A DNA stretch of 64,000 nt from Paenibacillus prosopidis (GTDB taxonomy: Bacteria > Bacillota > Bacilli > Paenibacillales > Paenibacillaceae): the NCBI RefSeq assembly GCF_003337375.1, contig NZ_QPJD01000023.1, positions 16,006-80,005 of the forward strand. Reading direction: 5' to 3'. Below, piece after piece: positions 50,276-58,578 of this stretch. Below the pieces are notes generated by a model that worked only from the letters and a program-made list of their open reading frames with translations, made no database searches and was not told where the DNA came from. Positions within the stretch are counted from its first letter, which is position 1, and each line of letters starts with the position of its first letter. The position numbers and the translations under genes were made by a program.

Positions 50276-52096
50276 TTAACGCTTCAAGTGATAAGGAAAC
50301 GTCGAAATCGTAACATTCTTGTGATTGAACAAATAGGCGCGAATGAATAAGCTTGTCTGATTATGCAGCAGATTATGCCACCATTTACTCGTAATAAATT
50401 GCGGGATCATAATGGTTATATAATCGGTTTCCGACTTTTTCCACTCTATCGTATCAATAAATTTAATAAGCGGCTTTATGATACTCCGATAGCTTGATTT
50501 TAAAGTCACTAATCGAACGCCAGGATTCCATTCGTCCCATTTTTCCTCCATTTTTTGCGCAGCATCGTCGTCAAAAGCAACATAAACGGCAACGATGTTT
50601 TCCGATATTGATTTTGCATAGCTTATTGTATTTAAAACCACCCGATTAACTCCTGCAACCGGGAGAACAATCAGGTTCCCTTTCGTACCCGGCAAATCTA
50701 ATTTGGTATCGATCCTCAGTTCAGCCGCAACGTCTTGATAATGCCGGTGGATCCGAATAAAGCAGTAGATAACTATAGGAAGAAAAAGGAAAATCATCCA
50801 TACCTGCGAAAACTTTGTAATCAAAAAGATTAAACAGATGACAAGGGTTGTGATCATGCCGATGGTATTGATTAAAAAGCTTATGCCCCAACCCTTTGGC
50901 TTTATTTTGAACCAGCGGCGCATCATTCCCGTCTGAGACAAAGTAAACGGAATAAACACGCCAAGAGCATACAAAGGAATCAGCCCCTCCGTATCTCCCT
51001 TAAAAATAACAACCAACAACGCCGATAAAACGCCAAGCACGATTATCCCGTTTGAAAATCCAAGCCGGTCCCCTCTAACCGTAAACATGCGGGGCATAAA
51101 TTTATCATTGGCCATCATGGACGCAAGCAGCGGAAAGGCCGCATAGGCGGTATTGGCAGCGAGAAATAAGATCAAAGCCGTGGAGGCTTGAATGGCATAA
51201 TACATAAGCCCTCTCCCAAACGTGGAGGCCGCGATTTGGGAGACGACGGTTTCTTCCGTTCTCGGCGCAATACCGTACACATAGGCCAGAAAACTAATCC
51301 CCATAAATAAGCTGCCTAAAACTAGCCCCATCATGACGAGGGTCATTGCCGCATTTTTTGCCGCCGGCGCTTTAAAGTTCGGTATGGCATTGGATACGGC
51401 TTCGACCCCGGTCAATGCGGAACAGCCTGAACTAAAAGCTCTGAGTAGAATATATAAGCTAATCCCCGAAATGGCCACGTCATGTGATGTTGGAGGAGTA
51501 ACAGGTGCTCCGGTTGTAACAAATTTAAAAATGCCGCTTAGGATAAGAGCAATCATAAAGAACACAAACAGATACACGGGATAGGCAAGGATAGAAGCAG
51601 ATTCGGTAAGTCCGCGCAAATTCATAATGGTTAAAAAGGCTATCATCACAATAGCAATGATAACGCGATGATCATGGAGCTGCGGGAAAGCGGAAGTGAT
51701 CGCATCTGTGCCAGCGGAAATACTAACTGCTACCGTCAAAATATAATCAACCAATAGGGAGCCGCCGGCTAATAAACCAACCGGAACCCCCAAATTCTCT
51801 TTCGATACGATATATGCCCCTCCGCCTGTCGGATAAGCAAAAATCGTCTGGCGATAGGAAAGAATCAAAATCGTGAGAAGTCCCAGCACAGCAATGGAAA
51901 TCGGAATGGAATACCATAATGCCGTAAAGCCGACAGTCATTAGTACAAGAAGAATTTGTTCCGTACCGTAAGCGACGGAGGAAAGGGCGTCGGATGATAA
52001 TATAGCAAGCGCTTTGAATTTGCCCAGTTTCTCCTCGGCAAGTCCTTCGGATTTCAAAGGACGGCCGATTAACAATCGTTTAAGTGCAGCCATCAT
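50276..52096 (-). CDS. kimA: KimA-type high-affinity potassium importer
   Basis: A 606-residue KUP-superfamily transporter that I recognise as KimA (formerly YdaO; 607 residues in B. subtilis). Twelve helices are followed by a cytoplasmic domain (about 455-606). Conserved stretches include ALAILSSDALSSVAYGTEQ, ILSYRQTIFAYPTGGGAYIV, VSISAGTDAITSAFP, MFTVRGDRLGFSNGII and, at the C-terminus, IPQFITSKWWHNLLHNQT. KimA is a proton-coupled K+ symporter inhibited by cyclic di-AMP. In B. subtilis a c-di-AMP riboswitch precedes the gene; here only 98 bp separate it from the upstream yheC/D-like gene, and no such structure fits. Confidence 0.95.
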   Translation of the reverse strand: MMAALKRLLIGRPLKSEGLAEEKLGKFKALAILSSDALSSVAYGTEQILLVLMTVGFTALWYSIPISIAVLGLLTILILSYRQTIFAYPTGGGAYIVSKENLGVPVGLLAGGSLLVDYILTVAVSISAGTDAITSAFPQLHDHRVIIAIVMIAFLTIMNLRGLTESASILAYPVYLFVFFMIALILSGIFKFVTTGAPVTPPTSHDVAISGISLYILLRAFSSGCSALTGVEAVSNAIPNFKAPAAKNAAMTLVMMGLVLGSLFMGISFLAYVYGIAPRTEETVVSQIAASTFGRGLMYYAIQASTALILFLAANTAYAAFPLLASMMANDKFMPRMFTVRGDRLGFSNGIIVLGVLSALLVVIFKGDTEGLIPLYALGVFIPFTLSQTGMMRRWFKIKPKGWGISFLINTIGMITTLVICLIFLITKFSQVWMIFLFLPIVIYCFIRIHRHYQDVAAELRIDTKLDLPGTKGNLIVLPVAGVNRVVLNTISYAKSISENIVAVYVAFDDDAAQKMEEKWDEWNPGVRLVTLKSSYRSIIKPLIKFIDTIEWKKSETDYITIMIPQFITSKWWHNLLHNQTSLFIRAYLFNHKNVTISTFPYHLKR

Positions 52097-52167
52097 CCTG
52101 AATCATCTCCCTATTGATGATTATCATTGGATATGTTGCACGATTTTGGATTGTTTTATCCGTCCCG

Positions 52168-52198
52168 GTGAACAAGGACAAACATCGTCCTTGGTCAC
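52168..52198 (-). other. hairpin between yheC/D-like gene and kimA
   Basis: GTGACCAAGGAC and GTCCTTGTTCAC (minus-strand sense) pair over a GATGTTT loop with an internal mismatch. It begins at the stop codon of the upstream gene; no T-tract follows, so read-through into kimA is possible. Confidence 0.45.
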
Positions 52199-52977
52199 TT
52201 TCTCCTTCGGTGCAGCCTCCTCTTGCGCAGAATTTCGTTCATCCGTTTGATACCCCAGTAATATTTTTGGGCGGGCAGTCTGGAAAACCCCTTGAAGCCC
52301 GGATACGTAAAATTCACTTCGATGAGCCATATATTCCCGTTTTTGTCGACGGCAAAGTCATTGCCGATCTTTTGATAATATTTAATCTTCCCGGCCCGTT
52401 TGCAAATTCTATGGCTTATGCGGATAAGCTTTTTTTTGACGCGCGCCGCTTTTTTCTCGGAATACCCCAGCGATTGCTTCATCGAATTTTCAAAGAGAGT
52501 CACATAGCCCCGCGAGCTGCTTACATTAGTTACAATGCTTTTGGGTCCCGCCACTTTAGAATAAAGACCGAAAAACTGCCAGCGGTCCTGCAGGTTGCGC
52601 ATCATCATGACCCGGACATCAAAAGGACGGCCGTCGATTTGGGCCAGGGGAATGGCCTTTTGAATAATATATTTTTGAGGCAGGGACCGTTTTTTGATCT
52701 TTTTGTACAGTTCAGCCATGGAAGCGCACTTAATGGAATCTCCCCTTTGAACGACAAAAGCGTATCCTCCGAACGTTTTCCAAGCTTTAATGATTCCTTT
52801 TCCCTTGTGCTCCTTGTCGGGTTTAATATAGACTGCATTATATTTTCGTATAAATTTTCTCAATGTTCGTGCATTGAATAATGAGGTGGGAGGTAAATAT
52901 TTGCGGATCTTAGGGTGTCTTGAATAGAAGCTGTAACGAAGCCATTTTCCCAAATATTCCATTCCTCTCTTGAGCAT
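52195..52977 (-). CDS. YheC/YheD family ATP-grasp protein
   Basis: A 260-residue, strongly basic protein. YheC/D features are an initial LPPTSLFNARTLRKFIRKYNAVYIKPDKEHKGKGI (seen as LPPTSLF at about 29 and AVYIKPDKEHKGKGI at about 48-62), the ATP-grasp strands PFDVRVMMM and IWLIEVNFTYPGF near the C-terminus, where metal ligands lie. It is shorter than B. subtilis YheC/YheD (about 360-450) because the N-terminal domain is missing. The family is linked to the spore coat, but the ligated substrate is unknown. It is upstream of kimA and divergent from a second copy. Confidence 0.85.
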   Translation of the reverse strand: MLKRGMEYLGKWLRYSFYSRHPKIRKYLPPTSLFNARTLRKFIRKYNAVYIKPDKEHKGKGIIKAWKTFGGYAFVVQRGDSIKCASMAELYKKIKKRSLPQKYIIQKAIPLAQIDGRPFDVRVMMMRNLQDRWQFFGLYSKVAGPKSIVTNVSSSRGYVTLFENSMKQSLGYSEKKAARVKKKLIRISHRICKRAGKIKYYQKIGNDFAVDKNGNIWLIEVNFTYPGFKGFSRLPAQKYYWGIKRMNEILRKRRLHRRRK

Positions 52978-53172
52978 TTCCTATACAGGCTTCCATATTT
53001 TATGCTTTGCGCTGGAATCTAGTTCTCAAAAAAGGCTTGCCATATGGATTCAAACAAATGGGTATTTGATCAGGTTCGGTCTCCGCGTTCTTCTCGTATA
53101 ATGAAGCACGAACCTCCATGATAGAAGCAGAGGCGCGTTTCGTTCATATGCTGAAAACGGAAGTGATACAGC

Positions 53173-53919
53173 TTGAGTGCATCCAATAGAAGATATGTCA
53201 GCAGCAAGCTCCAAAAAACACGGGCTCTGCTGGGCAATAAGCGGATTAAGCCTCATATCCCGGAGACCAGGCACTTCAGCAAGAATACGCTGAGCACGAT
53301 GCTCGACCGGTACATTATGGTTTATCTGAAGCCTGTAAACGGTTTAAAGGGAATAGGCATTATGAGAGCGGAAAAAAAGGGAACGGGCTACGAGCTGAGA
53401 CAGGGCACATCGACGGTTATTTTCAAGAGCGTTCATTCCTTATACCAGTCCGTTGTCCGAAAGATCCGGAGGAAGCCTTATCTGGTCCAAAGAGGGATCC
53501 GGACCCTTCTGTATCAAGGCCGTTCGTTTGATTTTCGCATCATGGTACAAAAAAATGAGAAGCGGGCATGGGAGGTTTCCGGTATCGTCGGACGGGTTGC
53601 CCCGCCCAAGAAGATTGTGACTAACCGAAGTCAGGGAGGAAAGTGCCTTCCGGCTGAAAGGCTGTTGCAGTCCAATATGAACAAATCGGAAGTCAAACCG
53701 TATCTGAATTCTTTATTCCGTTTGAGCCGGAGCATCGGGCGGCAGTTCCAAAGCGTATATCCCAAAGTCCGGAAGCTCGGCGTTGACATCGCGGTGAGCG
53801 GCAACCGGAAGCCTTGGGTTCTGGAGATCAACACCAACCCGGCTATTACACCTTTCATCAATCTGGGTAATAAACGAATGCTTACAAGAATTAGACAATT
53901 GATGCGCCTGAAAAAATAA
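53173..53919 (+). CDS. YheC/YheD family ATP-grasp protein, second copy
   Basis: A 248-residue basic protein, start taken at TTG 53173 with GGAAGTGAT 6-8 bp upstream; no ATG fits. The same landmarks as in the divergent copy occur: HIPETRHFSKNTLSTMLDRY, MVYLKPVNGLKGIGI, YQGRSFDFRIMVQ and WVLEINTNPAITPF. Identity to the copy at 52195-52977 is modest, so the duplication is old. A TATAAT at 53097-53102 with a poor -35 box could drive it. It ends in a bidirectional terminator shared with the racemase gene. Confidence 0.82.
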   Translation: MSASNRRYVSSKLQKTRALLGNKRIKPHIPETRHFSKNTLSTMLDRYIMVYLKPVNGLKGIGIMRAEKKGTGYELRQGTSTVIFKSVHSLYQSVVRKIRRKPYLVQRGIRTLLYQGRSFDFRIMVQKNEKRAWEVSGIVGRVAPPKKIVTNRSQGGKCLPAERLLQSNMNKSEVKPYLNSLFRLSRSIGRQFQSVYPKVRKLGVDIAVSGNRKPWVLEINTNPAITPFINLGNKRMLTRIRQLMRLKK

Positions 53920-53966
53920 AAAACCGGCTCATCCCCATCTGTATTTGCGGGATGAGCCGGTTTTTT
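53918..53966. terminator. bidirectional terminator
   Basis: AAAAAACCGGCTCATCCC and GGGATGAGCCGGTTTTTT: an 18-bp perfect stem with a 13-nt loop between convergent genes. Confidence 0.95.
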
Positions 53967-54681
53967 ATCCTTTGTTACAATAATATTGCTCAATCAATTT
54001 ATCTGCAGCCAGTTGTAAGGAATCGATATAAGGCAGCTGTAAATCCTCTTTCGAGATCAGTAAAGGCAGCTCCGAGCACGCGCCTATAATGACTTCAGCT
54101 CCCATCTCCATCAATTTATTGCAGCCCTCTAACAAATTGTTTTTTAATCCTTCATCCTGATAACCGGCTTTTACACCATTGTGACCGTAGATGACGTTAT
54201 TAAAATACTTATTCTGATGTTCTTCGGAAAGTATGATCGTATTGATTTGCCTTTTGTCGAATTCCTTTTTCCAAAGTCCGGTTTTACAGGTGCCTTCAGT
54301 AGCCAGAATTCCTATGTTTCTTATATTTGGGTACATTCTGCACGAATAATCTACCGTTTCCCTAACGATATTAAACATTCTAGCTTTGGTTAGCGATTCT
54401 TCAAGTCTATCAGCAAAATGATGAGCGGTTACGCAAGCTAGAACGATAACCGTTGCTCCGCAGCGTTCAAGTAATTTTACAGATCGCAATAGTTCAGGAA
54501 ATGGATCTTCACCTTGATATAATATCCCTTCCGTCCGATCCGGAATACAAGTATTGTTATGAAGGATGATCTCTATATACTCTTGATCTTTCTTGGCCGG
54601 AGACCTGTTTATTAATTGTTGAAAAATCGACACCGCAGCATGCGAACCCATTCCGCCAACTATACCTAATATGTCTTTCAT
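53965..54681 (-). CDS. aspartate/glutamate racemase family protein
   Basis: A 238-residue protein of the Asp/Glu racemase superfamily: LGIVGGMGSHAAVSIFQQL at the start, IILHNNTCIPDRT, the first catalytic Cys in VLACVTAHHF and the second in IGACSELPLL. The usual PCNTAH and GCTE motifs are altered (Val for Asn after the first Cys, Ser for Thr after the second), so amino-acid specificity may differ from aspartate racemase. D-amino acids serve in walls, biofilms and spore biology. Single gene; the binding site before ATG 54681 is weak. It has lower GC content than its neighbours. Confidence 0.85.
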   Translation of the reverse strand: MKDILGIVGGMGSHAAVSIFQQLINRSPAKKDQEYIEIILHNNTCIPDRTEGILYQGEDPFPELLRSVKLLERCGATVIVLACVTAHHFADRLEESLTKARMFNIVRETVDYSCRMYPNIRNIGILATEGTCKTGLWKKEFDKRQINTIILSEEHQNKYFNNVIYGHNGVKAGYQDEGLKNNLLEGCNKLMEMGAEVIIGACSELPLLISKEDLQLPYIDSLQLAADKLIEQYYCNKG

Positions 54682-54809
54682 TAGTTATACTCACTCTCAC
54701 ATTCATATATTTATCCGCTCGGATTGTGAGCTCACTAACTAACATATTAAATACTCTATCAAAACTCGACGGCATATAATGGCGTTCATCCGTCCATTTT
54801 TGGAAACCA

Positions 54810-55421
54810 TCACCCAGGGCGATCGATCGAAAATTGCTCGCCCAGCTTCGCGTAGTCACTGCCGGCCAGACGGCTGACAGGCCTGAGCGCCTCTGCGTTG
54901 ATGCGTCCGTTCCCGTATAATGATTCGGCCACATGGAATCTAACTACACGGCCGATCAGCAAGTCGCATGCCGGCGATTCTTCCGTACCGCCAAGCGGCA
55001 GAGCCTGCTCCAGCACGCATTCCATCCGGATTTTCGCCTCGGCTATCCCCGGTACGCTAACACGTTCGCTTGGAATGGCGGTTAATCCGGCCAAAGCAAC
55101 CTCGCTCTCATCCGGCGGCAGATTAGCCGCGGTAATATTAATCGCTTCGATGTAGTCCTCGTCGGCAATATGAACGACAAATTCGCCTGCCTCAACCGCA
55201 TTTCTTGCAGTGTCCTTCTGGTCGCCTTGTTTGCGCTGAACCGATATAGCGACCATGGGAGGGTTAGCCGTCACGATGTTGAAGAAGCTGAACGGTGCTG
55301 CGTTTAACACCCCCTCGCTCGACAAAGTCGATACGAAGGCTATTGGTCTCGGTACAATACTGCCTATGAGCAGCTTGTAGTTATCCTGAACGCTTTGGCT
55401 TGTCGGATCAATTGAAATCAC
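54810..55421 (-). CDS. flavin reductase-like FMN-binding split-barrel protein
   Basis: GTG 55421 is chosen because GAGGGAG lies 5 bp upstream; the ATG at 55442 precedes that site. The 203-residue protein shows YKLLIGSIVPRPIAFVSTL, LNAAPFSFFNIVTANPP and the FMN phosphate region KDTARNAVEAGEFVVHI, the pattern of the DIM6/NTAB flavin-reductase-like family. It would bind FMN and reduce flavin or a quinone-like acceptor. It follows mhqD by about 40 bp on the same strand and likely belongs to the quinone-response cluster. Confidence 0.85.
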   Translation of the reverse strand: MISIDPTSQSVQDNYKLLIGSIVPRPIAFVSTLSSEGVLNAAPFSFFNIVTANPPMVAISVQRKQGDQKDTARNAVEAGEFVVHIADEDYIEAINITAANLPPDESEVALAGLTAIPSERVSVPGIAEAKIRMECVLEQALPLGGTEESPACDLLIGRVVRFHVAESLYGNGRINAEALRPVSRLAGSDYAKLGEQFSIDRPG

Positions 55422-55460
55422 GCGCGCTCCCTCTTTCCTCATTAATGAACTCGTGCTGCC

Positions 55461-56069
55461 TTAAAACGTTTCGTTATACCAAGCAGCGGCAGCGGCAACC
55501 TCGGAGCTTGTAAGCTGGTGGCCGTATTGCTCCCAATGCACCGTTACGGGCGCACCCGCTTCACTTAATAATCGCTGCAGATCCTCCGTTTCTTGCGGCG
55601 CACAGATCGGATCATTTGAGCCTGCGCCGATGAAGCAAGGAACGCCTGTCAAATCAGGCAGCTCTACACCGCGGATCGGTACCATCGGATGATGCAGGAT
55701 CGCGCCGCGCAGCGTGCCTTTGTAATGGAATAAGAGGCTTCCGGCAATATTGGCGCCATTGGAATAGCCGATTGCAACCAGATTATTCCGGTCAAAGCCG
55801 TGTTCTTGCGCAGCGGTATCCAGAAAATCATTGAGCTCCTTCGTGCGGAAGAGCAGATCCTCGATGTCGAACACGCCCTCAGCCAGCCTGCGGAAATAGC
55901 GCTGCATCCCATTCTCAACTACGTTGCCTCTGACGCTTAATACGGAAGAAGCCGGTGAGATGCGGTCCGCAAGCGGCAGCAGATCGCGCTCCGTACCTCC
56001 CGTGCCGTGCAATAGCAGCAGCACGGGGGCGTTAGCATCGGTTCCTTTTTTGAAAATATGCTTCATCAT
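55461..56069 (-). CDS. mhqD: carboxylesterase/hydrolase MhqD-like
   Basis: A 202-residue alpha/beta hydrolase of the phospholipase/carboxylesterase family: LLLHGTGGTERDLLPLA (oxyanion loop), nucleophile Ser in AIGYSNGANIA, acid Asp in GAGSNDPICAP and His in EQYGHQLTSSE. It overlaps the dioxygenase gene by 4 bp (ATGA). In B. subtilis MhqD pairs with the dioxygenase MhqE and is induced by hydroquinones and catechols under MhqR; context here matches. Confidence 0.88.
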   Translation of the reverse strand: MMKHIFKKGTDANAPVLLLLHGTGGTERDLLPLADRISPASSVLSVRGNVVENGMQRYFRRLAEGVFDIEDLLFRTKELNDFLDTAAQEHGFDRNNLVAIGYSNGANIAGSLLFHYKGTLRGAILHHPMVPIRGVELPDLTGVPCFIGAGSNDPICAPQETEDLQRLLSEAGAPVTVHWEQYGHQLTSSEVAAAAAWYNETF

Positions 56070-57013
56070 TTATCCTCCTCCAATACCCGTACTTCAAAAG
56101 GTGATAACATCTCTACAATTTGTGGGCGATGCGGCTCGAACCATTCCGGAAGCATCAGCTTCTCGCCAAGCTTCTCCGGCTCCTCATCACGTGCAAACCC
56201 TGGCGGATCTGTCGCAATTTCAAATAATATGCCGCCTTCTTCGCGGAAATAAATGGCATTAAAGTACTGACGGTCAACGATTGGCGTAGGCTGGAACCCG
56301 CTGCTTGCGACATGGCTTCTCCATAACGCGTGCTCCTCATCATCCTTCGCCCGCCACGCAATATGGTGGACTGTGCCTGCACCGCCATGACCAGGCTCCA
56401 TTTTCTCCACATTAACATCGATCAGATTGCCCAATTCTCCCGTCGCTTTAAAGCGTGCATAGGCGCCTTCTTGCCCAACCTTCTCAAGACCCATGACATT
56501 CACGAGCAGATCGGCCGTTTTATCCGGTGCCGTGCTGTAGAGAATAGCGCCGCCGAACCCTTTAATCGCTTTGTCCGCCGGAACGCCGCCAAATGTCCAT
56601 TTGCTTGCCGGTCCTTCCGCACGGGCTACAATTTCAAGCAGCAGTCCATCCGGATCCGCGAATTGCAGGTACTGCTCCCCAAACCTCGAAGTTTGCGTTA
56701 CAGCGACATTCAGCTTCGCCAGCCGTTCTTTCCAGAAATCGAAGGCATCCAAAGGAACGACATACGTCGTGTAACCAACCTGCCCGCCGCCAATGCGTCC
56801 TTTACGCGAATTTTCATACGGGAAGAACGTAATAATCGTTCCCGGGCTGCCTGCTTCATTACCGAAGTACAAATGGTATACCTCAGGCGCATCAAAGTTA
56901 ATCGTCTTCTTAATCAAACGCAGACCAAGCACACCTGCATAAAAATCAGCCGTTTGCTGCGCATTTCGTACAAAAGCCGTAACGTGGTGAATACCTGCTG
57001 TTTTATTAGACAT
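56066..57013 (-). CDS. ring-cleaving dioxygenase (MhqA/MhqO/MhqE type)
   Basis: A 315-residue two-domain glyoxalase/extradiol dioxygenase. Metal ligands are expected at His in AGIHHVTAF (first strand), His in GTVHHIAWRA of the second module, and Glu in GILFEIATDPPGF. Other family features are DFYAGVLGLRLIKKTINFDAP and YHLYFGNEAGSPGT. It detoxifies (methyl-)hydroquinone or catechol adducts. It sits between mhqP- and mhqD-like genes in one transcription unit; which of the three B. subtilis paralogues is orthologous cannot be said. Confidence 0.93.
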   Translation of the reverse strand: MSNKTAGIHHVTAFVRNAQQTADFYAGVLGLRLIKKTINFDAPEVYHLYFGNEAGSPGTIITFFPYENSRKGRIGGGQVGYTTYVVPLDAFDFWKERLAKLNVAVTQTSRFGEQYLQFADPDGLLLEIVARAEGPASKWTFGGVPADKAIKGFGGAILYSTAPDKTADLLVNVMGLEKVGQEGAYARFKATGELGNLIDVNVEKMEPGHGGAGTVHHIAWRAKDDEEHALWRSHVASSGFQPTPIVDRQYFNAIYFREEGGILFEIATDPPGFARDEEPEKLGEKLMLPEWFEPHRPQIVEMLSPFEVRVLEEDK

Positions 57014-57066
57014 CTAACACACTCTCCTTATTTTATATGAGATTTTTGGACCTAACACAATAATTA

Positions 57067-57468
57067 TTAGCCCAGCAAAGCGTCAAGCGAATAAGATCCG
57101 GCACCCGTTAATGCAACACCTATAGCAATGGCAATTAAGACGAGATTATATTCATAACCGTTCGAAGTCGCCCACAGACCGTTCTGACCATGCACTTTCA
57201 CAATAGCAACCAGCATCGTCATCACAATCAATGCTGCAGCAAGCGGTGTGAGTAAACCAGCTGCAAATAAGAAGCCTCCGACAAGCTCCATTAGTCCGGC
57301 AACCACAGCCATAACAACACCGGGCTTAACGCCGATCGACTCTAGCCAGCCGCCTGTTCCTTTTGGTCCATAACCTCCAAACCAGCCAAAGAGCTTCTGT
57401 GCGCCATGTCCTACGAACAACAAACCGACAACCAGGCGAACGATTAACAATCCCAATGCAATACTCAT
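57067..57468 (-). CDS. mhqP: DoxX family membrane protein (MhqP-like)
   Basis: ATG 57468 is set by GGAGGAATT 6-8 bp upstream (an earlier ATG at 57483 overlaps it); 133 residues. Four helices and the DoxX signature LFVGHGAQKLFGWFGGYGPKG are seen. MhqP is the DoxX-type protein of the MhqR regulon, presumably part of membrane quinone redox chemistry. First gene of the minus-strand unit mhqP-dioxygenase-mhqD-flavin reductase; an MhqR-like box lies 49 bp upstream of the start. Confidence 0.88.
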   Translation of the reverse strand: MSIALGLLIVRLVVGLLFVGHGAQKLFGWFGGYGPKGTGGWLESIGVKPGVVMAVVAGLMELVGGFLFAAGLLTPLAAALIVMTMLVAIVKVHGQNGLWATSNGYEYNLVLIAIAIGVALTGAGSYSLDALLG

Positions 57469-57516
57469 TTTTAATTCCTCCATTTTTTGTTTTGTTTTTA
57501 AACCGCAATTTTGAGA

Positions 57517-57532
57517 ATCTTAATTTAAAGAT
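57517..57532 (-). promoter_or_regulatory. MhqR-like operator upstream of mhqP
   Basis: ATCTTAATTTAAAGAT: inverted arms ATCTT/AAGAT with a 6-bp AT-rich centre, the same architecture and spacing as the box upstream of mhqR and similar to the B. subtilis MhqR site (ATCT...AGAT). Confidence 0.55.
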
Positions 57533-57577
57533 ATTAGGTAAAAATAAGCAGCCGTCCAAAACCGATTTATCGACCAG

Positions 57578-58033
57578 CTACTTGTAATGCTCCTGGGCAA
57601 ACTTTCCTAGTTTCTTGAGCAGCACGCTGGCAAGCTGCTTCTCTTCTGACGACAACCCGTTAACGGCTTCCTCTATAGCAGCCGTATGTGCAGGAAACAC
57701 TTCCTTTACAAATTGAGTGCCTTGATCGGTAATTTCCGCGTAGATAAGGCGTCTATCCTCGGTAGAAGCTCTGCGCCGCACCATTTGTTTCTTCTCCAGC
57801 TTATCGACAACATACGTTATATTGCCGCTGCTCATAAGCACCTTCTCGCCAATTTGCTGCAGAGGCTGTGGTCCTTTGTGATACAACAACTCAAGAACGC
57901 CGAACTCTGTGCGGTTTAAGCCATTCTTCCGAATATCCCGGTCTGCATGGGCATTTACCCACTGGCTCGCTCTCGATAGCGCAATGAAGAGATCCAATGA
58001 TTCATTTTGCGTTTTGTCCTTTATGTTTATCAC
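57578..58033 (-). CDS. mhqR: MarR family repressor MhqR-like
   Basis: A 151-residue MarR-family protein with winged-helix region TEFGVLELLYHKGPQPLQQI, SSGNITYVVDKLEKKQMVRRR and the wing ASTEDRRLIYAEITDQG. Sequence style and the adjoining mhq genes identify it as MhqR, which represses quinone-detoxification genes until electrophilic quinones inactivate binding. The start GTG 58033 is only 1 bp from AGAGGGG, so the true initiation codon is uncertain. Its own promoter region carries an MhqR-like palindrome (58059-58080), implying autorepression. Confidence 0.9.
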   Translation of the reverse strand: MINIKDKTQNESLDLFIALSRASQWVNAHADRDIRKNGLNRTEFGVLELLYHKGPQPLQQIGEKVLMSSGNITYVVDKLEKKQMVRRRASTEDRRLIYAEITDQGTQFVKEVFPAHTAAIEEAVNGLSSEEKQLASVLLKKLGKFAQEHYK

Positions 58034-58058
58034 TCCCCTCTGATTTATCTTTAAATTA

Positions 58059-58080
58059 ATTATCTTGAATTAAAGATAAT
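58059..58080 (-). promoter_or_regulatory. MhqR-like operator upstream of mhqR
   Basis: ATTATCTTGAATTAAAGATAAT is a 22-bp palindrome with 20 symmetrical positions, 26 bp upstream of mhqR. A half site ATCTTTAAATTAAT is adjacent (58047-58060). Confidence 0.65.
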
Positions 58081-58578
58081 ACATTTGAAAGCAGTTGTCA
58101 ACACTTTTTGCAATGTTATTTTATGCAGCTTCTTTGCACAGCTATTTTTGCATGCTTGGTTTAACAGCTGCTCTTTATGTGAAGTGTGGCTATTGTACAG
58201 TACAGCTATCGTGCAGGACAGTTATCGTACATGACAGCTATCGTACATACAGCTATCGTCCAGTACATCTATCCTGTATTTCATCCAGTATAAAGCTCGA
58301 ACTTACCTTAAAGCCGCAGCTAACCTGTATTTTGTCCAATTATTTTCAGCAATATCCTCTCTCCATGCCACTTTCAGTGCGATTTGATCCCTCCAGACTG
58401 GAGAGAATCCAGGATAGACCCCTTATCAAGCTCCAGATATGCGAAGTTAATGGATTTATACAGGATAGCTTCACTGCAGACTTTTTTGTTGATTTTATTT
58501 GAGCCGTTTTGTCGCTGCACACTTCGGTTCAACAACGTGCTATTACTACCTTCGTAAGAAGTCAGTCTTTGTTTGCTT
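58081..58578. other. non-coding region with tandem repeat
   Basis: About 500 bp without a supported gene. An open frame at 58095-58502 has no binding site, spans the 16-bp tandem repeat and has a repeat-derived composition, so I do not call it. Apart from the tandem repeat (58189-58267) nothing is recognised. Confidence 0.55.
58189..58267. repeat. five tandem 16-bp repeats GCTATCGTACAGTACA
   Basis: Units: GCTATTGTACAGTACA (58189), GCTATCGTGCAGGACA (58205), GTTATCGTACATGACA (58221), GCTATCGTACATACA (58237, 15 bp), GCTATCGTCCAGTACA (58252), then a degenerate TCTATCCTGTATT. The units are contiguous without spacers, so this is not a CRISPR array; it resembles a small VNTR or a multi-site protein-binding array. 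Confidence 0.8.

Noticed and set aside
52097..52194. c-di-AMP riboswitch upstream of kimA
   Set aside because: The space is only 98 bp, contains the end hairpin of the preceding gene, and shows none of the long ydaO-type architecture.
58189..58283. CRISPR-like array
   Set aside because: Repeats are contiguous 16-bp units without spacers, and there are no cas genes in the window.
58095..58502. 135-codon open frame on the plus strand
   Set aside because: It runs through the 16-bp tandem repeat, lacks a ribosome binding site and has repeat-derived, low-complexity content.
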